DNA of 64,000 nt from Paraburkholderia fynbosensis (GTDB taxonomy: Bacteria; Pseudomonadota; Gammaproteobacteria; Burkholderiales; Burkholderiaceae). The notes beneath the pieces were generated by a model. That model was not told where the DNA came from. It did no database searches and worked only from the letters and a program-made list of their open reading frames with translations. Below are positions 35,660-44,310 of the stretch, piece by piece. Position 1 is the stretch's first letter, and the number at the start of each line of letters is the position of its first letter. The position numbers and the translations under genes are program-made. Where the stretch lies: the NCBI RefSeq assembly GCF_902859935.1, contig NZ_CADIKI010000003.1, forward strand, positions 310,001 to 374,000. The letters run 5' to 3'.

Positions 35660-36631
35660 TTAGGAAGCGGGTTGGAAAGATGCGCATGCCTGACGGCCGG
35701 CGGCGAACTGCTTCGGCAAACCGGCGCGTGCCAGGTAGCCGTACAGCGGCTCGCCGGGCAACGCGTCGGCGAGCACGGCGCGCGAGGCGAGCAGCCTCGT
35801 GAGATCGATACCGGTGTCGTAGCCCATGCTGTCGAGCATGAACACGAGGTCTTCGGTATTGACGTTGCCGGTCGCGCCCGGCGCATGCGGACAACCGCCG
35901 AGGCCGGCCAGCGACGCGTCGAATTCGCGGATGCCGTGTTGCAGGGCAACCAGCGTGTTGGCGAGGCCGAGGCCGCGCGTGTCGTGGAAATGCAGCGAGC
36001 GCAGCCGCGCGCCCGCGACGTCGCGCACCAGTCCGATGATCTCGCCGACCTGGCGCGGCGTCGCCTCGCCGGTGGTGTCGCCGAGCGCGATCACGTCGGC
36101 GCCGGCCTGCAGCGCGTCGCGCGCGATCGCGGCGATATCCGCGTACGGCACCGCGCCTTGCAGCGTGCAGCCGAACACCGTCGACAAACCGGCGATCAGT
36201 TCGACGCGCCGCGTCCCGCCGTTCGATGCGGCATCGATCGCCTCGCGCATCGCGGCGAACGCGTCGATCATGTCGGCGGGCGTCTTGCGTACGTTGGCGA
36301 GGCTATGCGCGGCGCTCACCGATATCGGCGCGACGATCCGGTGTACGCCGCTGTCGAGCGCGCGTTGCGCGCCCTTCAGATTCGGCACCAGGGCCGTCAC
36401 GATCAGATCGTCGTAGCTGAGCGCATGGGCGATCACTTCACCGGCATCGGCCATTTGCGGCAGCAGTTTCGCGGGCACGAACGACGCGACTTCCATATGC
36501 CGCACGCCGGCTGCATAGGCGGCGTCGATCCACCGCCGTTTGAACTCGGTGGGCATCGTGCGGGCGATGCTTTGCAGGCCGTCGCGCATGCCGACTTCGG
36601 TCACGACGACGCGCTCCTGGGTGTCACTCAT
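35660..36631 (-). CDS. Hydroxymethylglutaryl-CoA-lyase-like enzyme
   Basis: 323 residues. The DRE-TIM barrel has TEVGMRDGLQS (catalytic Arg and Asp near residues 16-17), metal-binding HFHDTRG near the middle, and the mobile loop GGCPHAPGATGNVNTEDL with the conserved Cys. All HMG-CoA lyase active-site elements are present, so a divalent-metal-dependent cleavage of a 3-hydroxy-3-methyl-acyl-CoA to acetyl-CoA plus a keto acid is expected. Being paired with a CoA-transferase and transporter rather than with leucine-degradation genes suggests a substrate other than HMG-CoA, for example a citramalyl-CoA-like compound. Confidence 0.88.
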   Translation of the reverse strand: MSDTQERVVVTEVGMRDGLQSIARTMPTEFKRRWIDAAYAAGVRHMEVASFVPAKLLPQMADAGEVIAHALSYDDLIVTALVPNLKGAQRALDSGVHRIVAPISVSAAHSLANVRKTPADMIDAFAAMREAIDAASNGGTRRVELIAGLSTVFGCTLQGAVPYADIAAIARDALQAGADVIALGDTTGEATPRQVGEIIGLVRDVAGARLRSLHFHDTRGLGLANTLVALQHGIREFDASLAGLGGCPHAPGATGNVNTEDLVFMLDSMGYDTGIDLTRLLASRAVLADALPGEPLYGYLARAGLPKQFAAGRQACASFQPAS

Positions 36632-36958
36632 GGTCTTTGATCCCGGTGTCGGATTGCGCTGCAGAGGCGGAAATGAAGCAACTGGATGACAGCGTGCCCG
36701 CGCACGGGCGCGCGCGGAAGTCTGCGTTGACGACGCCGTCCATCGCGCCTCGCGATGGCAGCGCGGGCCTGCTGGGCGGGCGTTTCGGCGCCGAGAGGGG
36801 AAACCCTTAAGGGGTTTTCAGAAGAGGTGTGTGGCGGGGTTCAGCGGGTTATGGTGGGCGGCAGCGGACAGGCGGCGTGCACGATCAATGTCGGCGTACG
36901 CGTGATCACGAAGCGCGTGCGCCTGCCGTGTGAGTGCGCTGAAGGCGCGATCCATGCG
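36632..36958. other. Intergenic stretch with a near-palindrome
   Basis: 327 bases between the LysR gene and the HMG-CoA-lyase-like gene, both on the minus strand. The only structure seen is AAACCCTTAAGGGGTTT at 36801-36817, a palindrome with one unmatched G. It could be a regulator site or a weak hairpin. No gene is supported. Confidence 0.45.
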
Positions 36959-37852
36959 TCAGACCGCCCCCAACAAATGCGTCAGCAGATGTGACGCCGC
37001 CAGCGTCAGCGCATGCCGATCCCGCATACAGATCACGAAGCGCCGCTCCGCCCATGCCTCGCGCAACGGCACGGCGACGATGCCGTATTCATCGGCGGCA
37101 TGGCGGGGCAATGCCTCGCGCGGCAGGATCGCCACCGCGAGCCCGGCCTGGATGAAGCGATAGGCGGCATCGAACGTCGACACGTAGGTTCGATAGTTCA
37201 GCTCGCCGCCCTTCTCCACCGCGATGCGCTGCATCAGCGCATTCACCGACGCATTCGACGCGAGTCCGAGGTGATCGAAGGCGAGCGTCTGCTCGAAGCC
37301 GACCGCGGGCTCACCGGCAAGCGGATGCGCGCGCGGCACGATCAACGCGAGATGATCGGCGCGATACTGCAGGACGTCGAGACTGCCCATCGGCACGACG
37401 TCACGGCAGATGCCGAGATCGGCCACGCCCTCTTCCAGCCCGCGGACGATTTCGCCACTCACTCGCTCCTCGACATCGACGCGAATCCCCGGATTGGCCT
37501 TCAGGAACACCGACAAGGCCTCGGGCAAGAACTCCACCATCGACGACACGTTCGCCAGCACCCGCACATGTCCGCGCGCGCCGGCCGCATACTCACTGAG
37601 TTCGGCCTGCAGCCGTTCATGGCCGCGCATGATGAGCCGCGCATGGCGCAGCAGCGCCTCGCCGGCGGCGGTCGCGCGCACGCCGCGCTGGCTGCGCGAG
37701 AGCAGCGCGACATCGACCAGCGCCTCGAGATCGGCGAGCCGCTTGCTGACCGCCGACGGCGCGATGAACTCGCGTTCGGCCGCGCGTGCGATCGTCCCTT
37801 CCTCGCACACGGCGATGAACAAGCGCAGCGTCACCTGATCGATCTGCCACAT
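36959..37852 (-). CDS. LysR-family transcriptional regulator
   Basis: 297 residues from ATG 37852 (MWQIDQVTLRLFIAVCEEGT). The winged helix-turn-helix covers IARAAEREFIAPSAVSKRLA, and the C-terminal co-inducer domain follows (VRVLANVSSMVEFLPEALSV). It lies upstream of the lyase, CoA-transferase and MFS genes on the same strand, so it is probably their regulator. That arrangement, rather than divergence, is less usual for LysR pairs, so the target is not certain. Confidence 0.9.
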   Translation of the reverse strand: MWQIDQVTLRLFIAVCEEGTIARAAEREFIAPSAVSKRLADLEALVDVALLSRSQRGVRATAAGEALLRHARLIMRGHERLQAELSEYAAGARGHVRVLANVSSMVEFLPEALSVFLKANPGIRVDVEERVSGEIVRGLEEGVADLGICRDVVPMGSLDVLQYRADHLALIVPRAHPLAGEPAVGFEQTLAFDHLGLASNASVNALMQRIAVEKGGELNYRTYVSTFDAAYRFIQAGLAVAILPREALPRHAADEYGIVAVPLREAWAERRFVICMRDRHALTLAASHLLTHLLGAV

Positions 37853-38268
37853 GAGCGGGCGCGCTCCCGAGATTTGAAGTGGCAAAATTATGCCCGAGGA
37901 AGGCGCGCGTCGAACCGATCCCAGGGTATCCACGGCCGGTGCGGGAGCCGGATGGCGCAGGCTGGCCGGGGGGCGGGCTTACGGGCCTCGATCCGGCGCA
38001 AAAGCGGCTTCCGGCAAGCTCGCGCGGCCTTGCCCGCGCCTGCCGGTCTGGCTATGCTGACGGACGCGCCGATTGCCGCCTTCGCACGAGCAACGCCGCG
38101 TGGGCGCAAGGCTCCGCGTACGAACGGCAAGTGCACCACGAACGGCACGACCGACAAAACACCGCGACGCGCCGCGAACCGCGAACCGCGCACCACGCAC
38201 CACAAGCCGCCGCAACGAAACGAATCACCCCGCGTCACGAACCTGAACCACCGCTCAAGGGCTTTCCC
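37853..38268. other. Divergent intergenic stretch, no supported gene
   Basis: 416 bases between the LysR gene (minus) and the LysE-type gene (plus). Open frames run through it but lack family similarity. Short C/G/A-rich direct repeats occur near 38165-38215. Promoters for both flanking genes are expected but none was fixed. Confidence 0.45.
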
Positions 38269-38910
38269 ATGTCGACCACCAGTCTTTTCTTCACCGCCGC
38301 GGGCGTCGGCCTTGCGATTGCCGCGCCGGTCGGCCCGATGGGCATGCTGTGCATCCGCCGCACGTTGACGGGCGGCCCACGCGCGGGACTGGCGATCGGC
38401 TTCGGCATTGCAACCGGAGATGCGCTCTACGGCCTGATTGCGGCGCTGGGCCTCGTCGGTATTTCGCAGTTCATGCTTGCCTACGACCGCCCGCTGCATC
38501 TGCTCGCGGGTCTGTTCCTGCTCTATCTCGGCGTGCGCACGCTGCTGCAGAAGCCGGCCGCCGACACCTCGAACGGCAACGGCGACGGCAAGCTCGCGCA
38601 GGTGGGCCGCGCGGGCGCCTTGCGCGCGTACGCGAGCGCCTTGCTGCTCACGCTGACCAATCCGCAAACCGTCATCATGTTCGCCGCGCTGTTCACGACG
38701 CTCGCGCCGCGCGGCGCCTTCTCCCCGGCCATTGCGCTGACCACGGTGGGTGGCGTGTTCGTCGGCTCGATCGCGTGGTGGTGCGTGCTCGTGAGCGTGG
38801 TGTCGCTCGCGCGTCACGCGATCGGCAGCAGGCTGCGCCTCGCGATCGACCGCGTGGTCGGCTTCACGCTGGCGGCGTTCGGCGTCGTCGAGATTCGCCG
38901 CGCGCTTTGA
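38269..38910 (+). CDS. LysE-family exporter
   Basis: 213 residues from ATG 38269, with CAAGGG upstream. Six hydrophobic helices with the family signature near the N-terminus (GLAIAAPVGPMGMLCIRR) and LLLTLTNPQTVIMFAALFTT after the central hydrophilic loop. LysE/RhtB proteins export amino acids or related small molecules across the inner membrane. The substrate is not predictable. It is divergent from the LysR gene by 416 bp, so that regulator could also control it. Confidence 0.9.
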   Translation: MSTTSLFFTAAGVGLAIAAPVGPMGMLCIRRTLTGGPRAGLAIGFGIATGDALYGLIAALGLVGISQFMLAYDRPLHLLAGLFLLYLGVRTLLQKPAADTSNGNGDGKLAQVGRAGALRAYASALLLTLTNPQTVIMFAALFTTLAPRGAFSPAIALTTVGGVFVGSIAWWCVLVSVVSLARHAIGSRLRLAIDRVVGFTLAAFGVVEIRRAL

Positions 38911-39143
38911 ACGGGACTCGCCACGGAACGCGCAGCGCGCTCGCGCTCGACCGTATTCCGTACGCAAGCGCGGCAGTTTTGCGACAATAGCGGCTTTCGC
39001 CGCGCCGCGGCGGCCCGTGGCGCACCTGCTGTGCACCTGTGCCAAGCCGCACTGCGCGCCGCTGCCTGGGGCGCGTGGCGGCCCGCACGCACCGGCCCCG
39101 CCGTCCGATCCTTCCACCCATCCGACCGTCAGCGGTCTGCTCA

Positions 39144-39932
39144 ATGGCACTTCCCCACATCGAACTGCTGTACTCCGTCTCTGGCCTGTTCGTCGGCTTT
39201 CTGGTCGGATTGACGGGCGTCGGCGGCGGCTCGCTAATGACGCCGATTCTGGTTTTGCTGTTCAACGTGCATCCGGCCACCGCGGTGGGCACCGACCTGC
39301 TGTACGCGGCCGCCACCAAGGCGACCGGCACGCTCGTGCACGGCCTGAAGGGTTCCGTCGACTGGCAGATCACCCTGCGCCTCGCCGCCGGCAGCGTGCC
39401 TGCCGCGACAATCACGCTGGTCCTGCTGCATCGCTACGGGATGGACACGCCGGGCGCGAGCCGGCTGATCCAGATCGTGCTCGGCGCGGCGCTGCTGGTC
39501 ACGGCGGTGGCGCTGGTGTTCCGGCCGCAGCTCGCGGCGCTCGGCGCGCGCGGCCAACGTGCGCCGAAGCAGGGACGCACGCTCGCGCTGACCATGCTGA
39601 CCGGCGCGATACTCGGCGTGCTGGTGTCGCTGACGTCGGTAGGCGCGGGCGCAATCGGCGTGACCGTGTTGCTGCTGCTGTATCCGTTGCTGCCGACCAC
39701 GCGCATCGTCGGCTCGGACATCGCGCATGCGGTGCCGCTCACGCTGCTGGCGGGCGCGGGTCATTGGCTGCTGGGTTCGGTCGACTGGTCGATGCTGGCG
39801 TCGCTGCTGGTGGGATCGCTGCCGGGTATCGCGATCGGCAGCTACCTGTCGTCGCGCGCGCCGGATGCGCTGCTGCGCAACCTGCTCGCGGCCACGCTGA
39901 CGCTGGTGGGTGTGCGGCTCGTGATGGCATGA
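39144..39932 (+). CDS. TauE/SafE-family membrane transporter (sulfite exporter type)
   Basis: 262 residues from ATG 39144; the upstream open frame lacks membrane or family features. Seven or eight hydrophobic helices form two repeats. The first begins GFLVGLTGVGGGSLMTPIL and the second GVLVSLTSVGAGAIGVTVLL, the duplicated glycine-rich motif of TauE/SafE proteins. Characterised members export organosulfonates or sulfite, but the family is broad. It is alone on its strand, 233 bp after the LysE-type gene. Confidence 0.88.
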   Translation: MALPHIELLYSVSGLFVGFLVGLTGVGGGSLMTPILVLLFNVHPATAVGTDLLYAAATKATGTLVHGLKGSVDWQITLRLAAGSVPAATITLVLLHRYGMDTPGASRLIQIVLGAALLVTAVALVFRPQLAALGARGQRAPKQGRTLALTMLTGAILGVLVSLTSVGAGAIGVTVLLLLYPLLPTTRIVGSDIAHAVPLTLLAGAGHWLLGSVDWSMLASLLVGSLPGIAIGSYLSSRAPDALLRNLLAATLTLVGVRLVMA

Positions 39933-39984
39933 TGCATCGACGCAGGCGCTGGTGTAAGGGCCGACCCAAGTGGCAATTGATGCG

Positions 39985-40037
39985 CTAACGTCGGCATCGA
40001 CCGAGCCGGCAAGCTGAGCCCTAACGTCAGCATCGAC
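39985..40037. repeat. Two near-identical 17-bp direct repeats
   Basis: CTAACGTCGGCATCGAC (39985-40001) and CTAACGTCAGCATCGAC (40021-40037) differ at one base and are 36 bases apart. They lie in the gap between the convergent TauE-type and 82-residue genes. Confidence 0.6.
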
Positions 40038-40084
40038 GTGCGCGCCAGCTCCGCGCCGACATCAACAGAGCGCCGCCCCCGCCT

Positions 40085-40333
40085 CTACTTGAAGAACCTG
40101 CTGGTCAGATCGGCTTCGAACTGCCTGATCCATTGGCCATCACTGTCGCGATACGACTGCGTCCAGCCGGCGCGCCGCACGGTGACGAGACGCTCGTGCG
40201 CGGGCTCGCCGGCCTTCGCGCAGGCACTGATGTCGAAGTGCACCGGCGCGAAGCCGTGCCGCGCGCACACCAACTCGAAAGCCGCCCGATCGCCGATCGG
40301 CAGATCGGTGTAGCGTAACAACGTGGTTCCCAT
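40085..40333 (-). CDS. Small protein of unknown function
   Basis: 82 residues from ATG 40333, with GGAG eight bases upstream. It begins MGTTLLRYTDLPIGDRAAFE and contains two cysteines (LVCARHG and ISACAKAG) and Trp/Tyr-rich segments, with no signal peptide or membrane helix. I recognise no family. An ATG at 40354 is a possible earlier start. Confidence 0.5.
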   Translation of the reverse strand: MGTTLLRYTDLPIGDRAAFELVCARHGFAPVHFDISACAKAGEPAHERLVTVRRAGWTQSYRDSDGQWIRQFEADLTSRFFK

Positions 40334-40495
40334 GACATTGACTCCGATTCCCATGCGTCCACAGTACGCTTCGCGCGACGTCAGTTCTGTGTCGCAACGC
40401 ACGGAGAAGTCTTCGCAGCATCGACGGCAGCCAATATGCCACCCGGAAACGATCAGCGCGGTTCCCAAACAGCATCGCGCCAACAAATCAGGGCC

Positions 40496-40523
40496 AAAAA
40501 AAGCTCCGGCATTGTGCCGGAGC
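40496..40523 (-). terminator. Rho-independent terminator, minus strand
   Basis: Read on the minus strand, GCTCCGGCA and TGCCGGAGC form a 9-bp hairpin with a 3-base loop, followed by seven T. It lies about 135 bases after the stop of the BON-domain gene and is probably its terminator. Confidence 0.88.
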
Positions 40524-40657
40524 CTTGGGACACACCTGCTTCACGATCGCGCACGCCGTGTCGAGCCGCCGCCCTCTTGCACCCGCGAGGCGCCGCGTGC
40601 GCCGCTCAAGTCCGCCGGGCGCAGCCCGATTCGTGCCGCGCGCGCATGACAGACTGA

Positions 40658-40996
40658 TTACTGTTGCATCACGGTCAACTTGTTCGACACCGACTTCACG
40701 CCCGCGACGCCCTTCGCGGCTTCGCCGGCGGCATCGATCTGGCCTTGGTCGGGCACCGTGCCCGACAGCGTCACCGCGCCAGAGCGAGCGCGCACGGAAA
40801 TGTTCGACACATCGAGGCCTTGCGTCTTGCTGAGGGCGCCCCGGACCTTGCGGCCCAGTTCGTTGTTCGCCCGCTTGCCGGCCTTGACCGTTGCCGCCGC
40901 CGACGACGGCGCATCGTTCGACTGGGCGTAGACGTTGCACGCCAGCACCATTGCCACGACCGAACCCAGCGTTTTCAGATAACCGACAGATTTCAT
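40658..40996 (-). CDS. BON-domain periplasmic protein
   Basis: 112 residues from ATG 40996, preceded by GGAGAAGAGAAACC. A signal peptide (GYLKTLGSVVAMVLACNVYA) is followed by a short linker. One BON domain follows: LGRKVRGALSKTQGLDVSNI, then GAVTLSGTVPDQGQIDAAGE and VAGVKSVSNKLTV. BON proteins of this type (OsmY-like) bind envelope lipids and are often induced by osmotic or envelope stress. That regulation is family knowledge, not seen here. It stands alone with its own terminator. Confidence 0.9.
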   Translation of the reverse strand: MKSVGYLKTLGSVVAMVLACNVYAQSNDAPSSAAATVKAGKRANNELGRKVRGALSKTQGLDVSNISVRARSGAVTLSGTVPDQGQIDAAGEAAKGVAGVKSVSNKLTVMQQ

Positions 40997-41709
40997 GGTT
41001 TCTCTTCTCCTTGGTTTCACATTGGACCGCGTGTACAAGCGGTTTCGTTACGACTACCGGCGGCCCAGCGCGAGGGGACACGCAGCGAGGTGCGTCCCGG
41101 CGCCGGCCGGCTTTGGCTGCAACACATATGCGAGAGGCGGGAGAAACCGGCTGCCGTTTGCCGCATGCGATGACGGACATGCCTGCGGTACGGAACCGGC
41201 AAGCCGCGACGTTCGAGAGCGTGCCCGGTTCTGGTGTGGTGCCGGGTCACGCCGCGCAAACCCTGGTTCGCGGCAGCGATCCTCAATTTAATCCAGGCGG
41301 CCCGGAAGCGCAAAGGTTTAGTCGTCCGCGCGGCATGCGGCGGCGTCGGGTGTGGGACTTGTGCGACGCATTCGCCACGCATTCGCCACGCATGTGCCAG
41401 GCGTGTGACAGCCGCGCCGTCCGCGCAATGGACCCCTCGGCATGCACACCGCCTGCACGCCATGTTCATACTGCGCTCACACCGCGTTCACCATTTGTTA
41501 CGCGTTTGTCGGCGTCTGGCGCCCCCCGCGCGTTTCGCCGTCCTATGAATCTCAGGTACCATCGGCGCGACGCGCGCGACCGCGCGGTTTGCACGATATC
41601 CGCCACGGCCGGCACGCCAGGCCTCGCTTGCTCCGGAGCGCCTCGCTCCGTTCGTGCGCCGCCGGGCGCCGCCCCTGTCCACATTCGACCGTAGCCCTCA
41701 CGTCATCCG
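40997..41709. other. Intergenic stretch, no supported gene
   Basis: 713 bases between the divergent BON-domain and TAXI genes. Open frames on both strands are Arg/Ala/Pro-rich without family similarity. A short repeated phrase (CGCATTCGCCA) occurs near 41370-41392. Nothing else was recognised. Confidence 0.5.
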
Positions 41710-43281
41710 ATGAAGCCCGCCACCGGCCGCAAAGGCCCTCCCCGTCTCGTCGCCCGTTTTGTCGCAATCTCCTGGCGCGACCTGGCGGTCTCGTTCGGAC
41801 CGCTCGCGCTGCTCGTCGTCGTCGCGATCTGGGCCGCCGTGCGGCTGATCCAGCCCGCCCCGCCCAGCACGCTGACGATCACCACCGGACCCGAGGGCAG
41901 CACCTTCTGGAACGCCGCGCAGAAGTACAAGACGATTCTCGCGCGCAACCGCATCACGGTGAATGTGCTGGCGTCGGAAGGGTCGCTGCAGAATCTCAAG
42001 CGGCTGTCGGACCCGCAGGCGAACGTCGATGTCGGCTTCGTGCAGGGCGGTGTCGCGCCCGGGGCGGTGAACAAAAACCTGATGTCGCTCGGCAGCGTCG
42101 CGTATGTGCCGCTGGCGATCTTCTATCACGGCCCGCCCGTCATGTGGCTATCCGAGTTCAAGGGCCAGCGGCTGGCGGTCGGCGCCGAAGGCAGCGGCAC
42201 GCGCGAGCTGGCGCTCGCGCTCCTCAAGGCCAACGGCATCGTGCCGGGCGCGGCGACCAAACTGCTGCCACTATCGGGCGACGCCGCCGCCGACGCGCTC
42301 ATCTCAGGCAAGGTCGACGCGGCCTTCCTCGCCGGCGATTCCGCGCAGCCGGCGGTCATGGGCAAGCTGTATCGCACGCCGAACGTGCGTTTCTACGATT
42401 TCACGCAGGCCGAGGCGTACACGCGCCGCTTTCCGTTTCTGACCCAGCTGAAAATGCCGATGGGGTCGTTCGACCTCGGCAAGAATCTGCCTGCGGCATC
42501 AATCAGCATCGTCGCGCCGACCGCCGAGCTGGTGGCGCGCGACTCGCTGCATCCCGCGTTGTCGGATCTGCTGATCGAAGCCGCGCGCGAGGTGCACGGC
42601 GGCGCGAGCATCATGCAGCGCGCCGGCGAATTCCCCGCGCCGATCGCACACGACTTCCCGATCAGCGACGACGCCGCGCGCTACTACAAGTCGGGCAAGA
42701 GCTTCCTCTACCGGACCCTGCCGTTCTGGGTCGCGAGTCTCGCCGACCGGCTGCTGGTGATCGTGGTGCCGCTGGTCGTGCTGCTGGTGCCGGCCTTGCG
42801 CGTCGTGCCGGGGCTCTATGCGTGGCGGGTCAAATCGCGGATTTATCGCTGGTACGGCTCGCTGATCGCGATCGAGCGCAGCGCGCTCAGCGAACATTCG
42901 GCCGCCGAGCGCGCGTCGTTGATCGAACGGCTCGACGCGATCGAGGAGTCGGTCAACGGATTGAAGATGCCGCTCGCGTATGCGGATCAGTTTTATGTGC
43001 TGCGCGAGCATATCGGCTTCGTGCGCCAGCGGCTGACGCAAAGCCGCGAGGCCCAGCGTGACCAAGCGCAGGATGCGGACGACGGCCGGCCGGACGACGA
43101 ATCGCGCGAGCAAGACGCGCGCGGCCCGGCTGCGGCCAGTGGCGGCGAAGTCGCGCCGCTCCCGGCCCGTGGCGAGGCCAATGACACGCATCAGGCACAT
43201 GAAGCGGCGGAACTTGGCGCGGCGCCCGGCCCCGCTGCCGACCCGGCCAACCCTGGCGGGAGCGCCGCCAAACCCTATTGA
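41710..43281 (+). CDS. TAXI-family TRAP-type solute-binding protein with membrane anchors
   Basis: 523 residues. An N-terminal helix (about 28-46) is followed by a TAXI periplasmic binding domain (LTITTGPEGSTFWNAAQKYK, VDVGFVQGG, GAEGSGTRELALALL). A second helix lies near 350-372 (LADRLLVIVVPLVVLLVPAL), then a helical segment and an acidic/Ala-rich tail to the end. TAXI proteins normally deliver substrates to TRAP permeases. No permease gene is nearby, and the double anchor plus cytoplasmic tail suggests a sensor or adaptor role. The substrate may be a carboxylate such as glutamate, by family analogy only. Confidence 0.82.
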   Translation: MKPATGRKGPPRLVARFVAISWRDLAVSFGPLALLVVVAIWAAVRLIQPAPPSTLTITTGPEGSTFWNAAQKYKTILARNRITVNVLASEGSLQNLKRLSDPQANVDVGFVQGGVAPGAVNKNLMSLGSVAYVPLAIFYHGPPVMWLSEFKGQRLAVGAEGSGTRELALALLKANGIVPGAATKLLPLSGDAAADALISGKVDAAFLAGDSAQPAVMGKLYRTPNVRFYDFTQAEAYTRRFPFLTQLKMPMGSFDLGKNLPAASISIVAPTAELVARDSLHPALSDLLIEAAREVHGGASIMQRAGEFPAPIAHDFPISDDAARYYKSGKSFLYRTLPFWVASLADRLLVIVVPLVVLLVPALRVVPGLYAWRVKSRIYRWYGSLIAIERSALSEHSAAERASLIERLDAIEESVNGLKMPLAYADQFYVLREHIGFVRQRLTQSREAQRDQAQDADDGRPDDESREQDARGPAAASGGEVAPLPARGEANDTHQAHEAAELGAAPGPAADPANPGGSAAKPY

Positions 43282-43372
43282 ACGGTGCAAGCCGTGGCTG
43301 CACCGCGTAAGATCATCACAATTTTGACGTTGTAGCGAACGCATCGTCAGACAGGCATTTCGGGAGACATTT

Positions 43373-44014
43373 ATGACCGTTGGCATCGACGCCAGGCAAC
43401 CGCTGTGGTTTTACGACTTTGTCTCGCCGTTCACGTACCTGTTGCTCGAGCAACACGACAAATGGCCCGGCTTCGACTTCGCATTCACGCCGGTGGTGCT
43501 GAACGACCTGTACGCTCACTGGGGACAGCGGCCCGCTTACAGCGTGCCCGCCAAGCGCACCTTCATGTACCGGCACGCGCTGTTTCGCGCGGAACAGCTC
43601 GGCATTCCGTACAAGATGCCGCCGGCGCATCCGTTCGATTCGATGAAGGCGCTGCTGCTGGCCACGGCCGCGAACGGCGACATCAACTTCGTGCGCGAGA
43701 TTTTCCGCTTCATCTGGCGCGAAGGGCGCGATCCGTCGAACGATGCGCACTTCGCCGAACTGTGCGAACGCGTCGGTATGCCGGACGGGCCGGAGCGCAT
43801 CAAAAGCGAGGAAGTGAAAGCGCAATTGCAGCGCAATACGGCCGATGCGATCGGGCTCGGGGTGTATGGCGTGCCGACCTTTCGTCTGAACGATCAGCTG
43901 TTCTGGGGCGAAGACGCGTTGCCGATGGTGCTGTACTGCGCGCGCACGCCGAACTGGCTCGAATCGCGCGAAGTAAAGCGGATCAGTTCGCTGCCGTCGG
44001 GGCTGGTGGACTAG
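43373..44014 (+). CDS. DsbA-fold protein, 2-hydroxychromene-2-carboxylate isomerase-like
   Basis: 213 residues. The thioredoxin-like kappa-GST/HCCA-isomerase family is shown by WFYDFVSPFTYLLLE near the N-terminus, where Ser replaces the redox cysteine of DsbA, and by GLGVYGVPTFRLNDQLFWGE near the C-terminus, which contains the cis-Pro. HCCA isomerases take part in naphthalene breakdown and use glutathione, but most chromosomal relatives have unknown substrates. No other aromatic-degradation genes are nearby, so the specific reaction should not be assumed. It starts 91 bp after the TAXI gene. Confidence 0.87.
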   Translation: MTVGIDARQPLWFYDFVSPFTYLLLEQHDKWPGFDFAFTPVVLNDLYAHWGQRPAYSVPAKRTFMYRHALFRAEQLGIPYKMPPAHPFDSMKALLLATAANGDINFVREIFRFIWREGRDPSNDAHFAELCERVGMPDGPERIKSEEVKAQLQRNTADAIGLGVYGVPTFRLNDQLFWGEDALPMVLYCARTPNWLESREVKRISSLPSGLVD

Positions 44015-44310
44015 CTGGCGGAGCGAGGGGGGGCGACGCGCAGGCTTCAGGCGGCTGGCAGCGTGGCTGCCGTACCTGGTGCCCGCGTCGCAGTCGGCTC
44101 GGCTTTGGGCTTTGGGCTTCGGCTTCGGGTTCAACCGAATCGCACCGAAACAACTCCCGCTGATGCCGGCCATACCGCGCCTGCTATGCCGCTACACCGC
44201 AAACGGGCCTAAGGTTATAACCTTTGCGCCCCGCGCGCGGGCCGTGTCGCGAGCCGGCTTCGTGCCGCGCTTCATCCGGGCCGCTCCGCCCGCACCGCCT
44301 CGCTCAAACC

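Noticed and set aside
36801..36817. Terminator for the LysR gene
   Set aside because: The near-palindrome has no T run after it on the minus strand and one unmatched base; kept only as a possible site.
43283..43303. Hairpin after the TAXI gene
   Set aside because: The stem GGTGC/GCACC has a bulge and no clear T run, so a terminator cannot be claimed.
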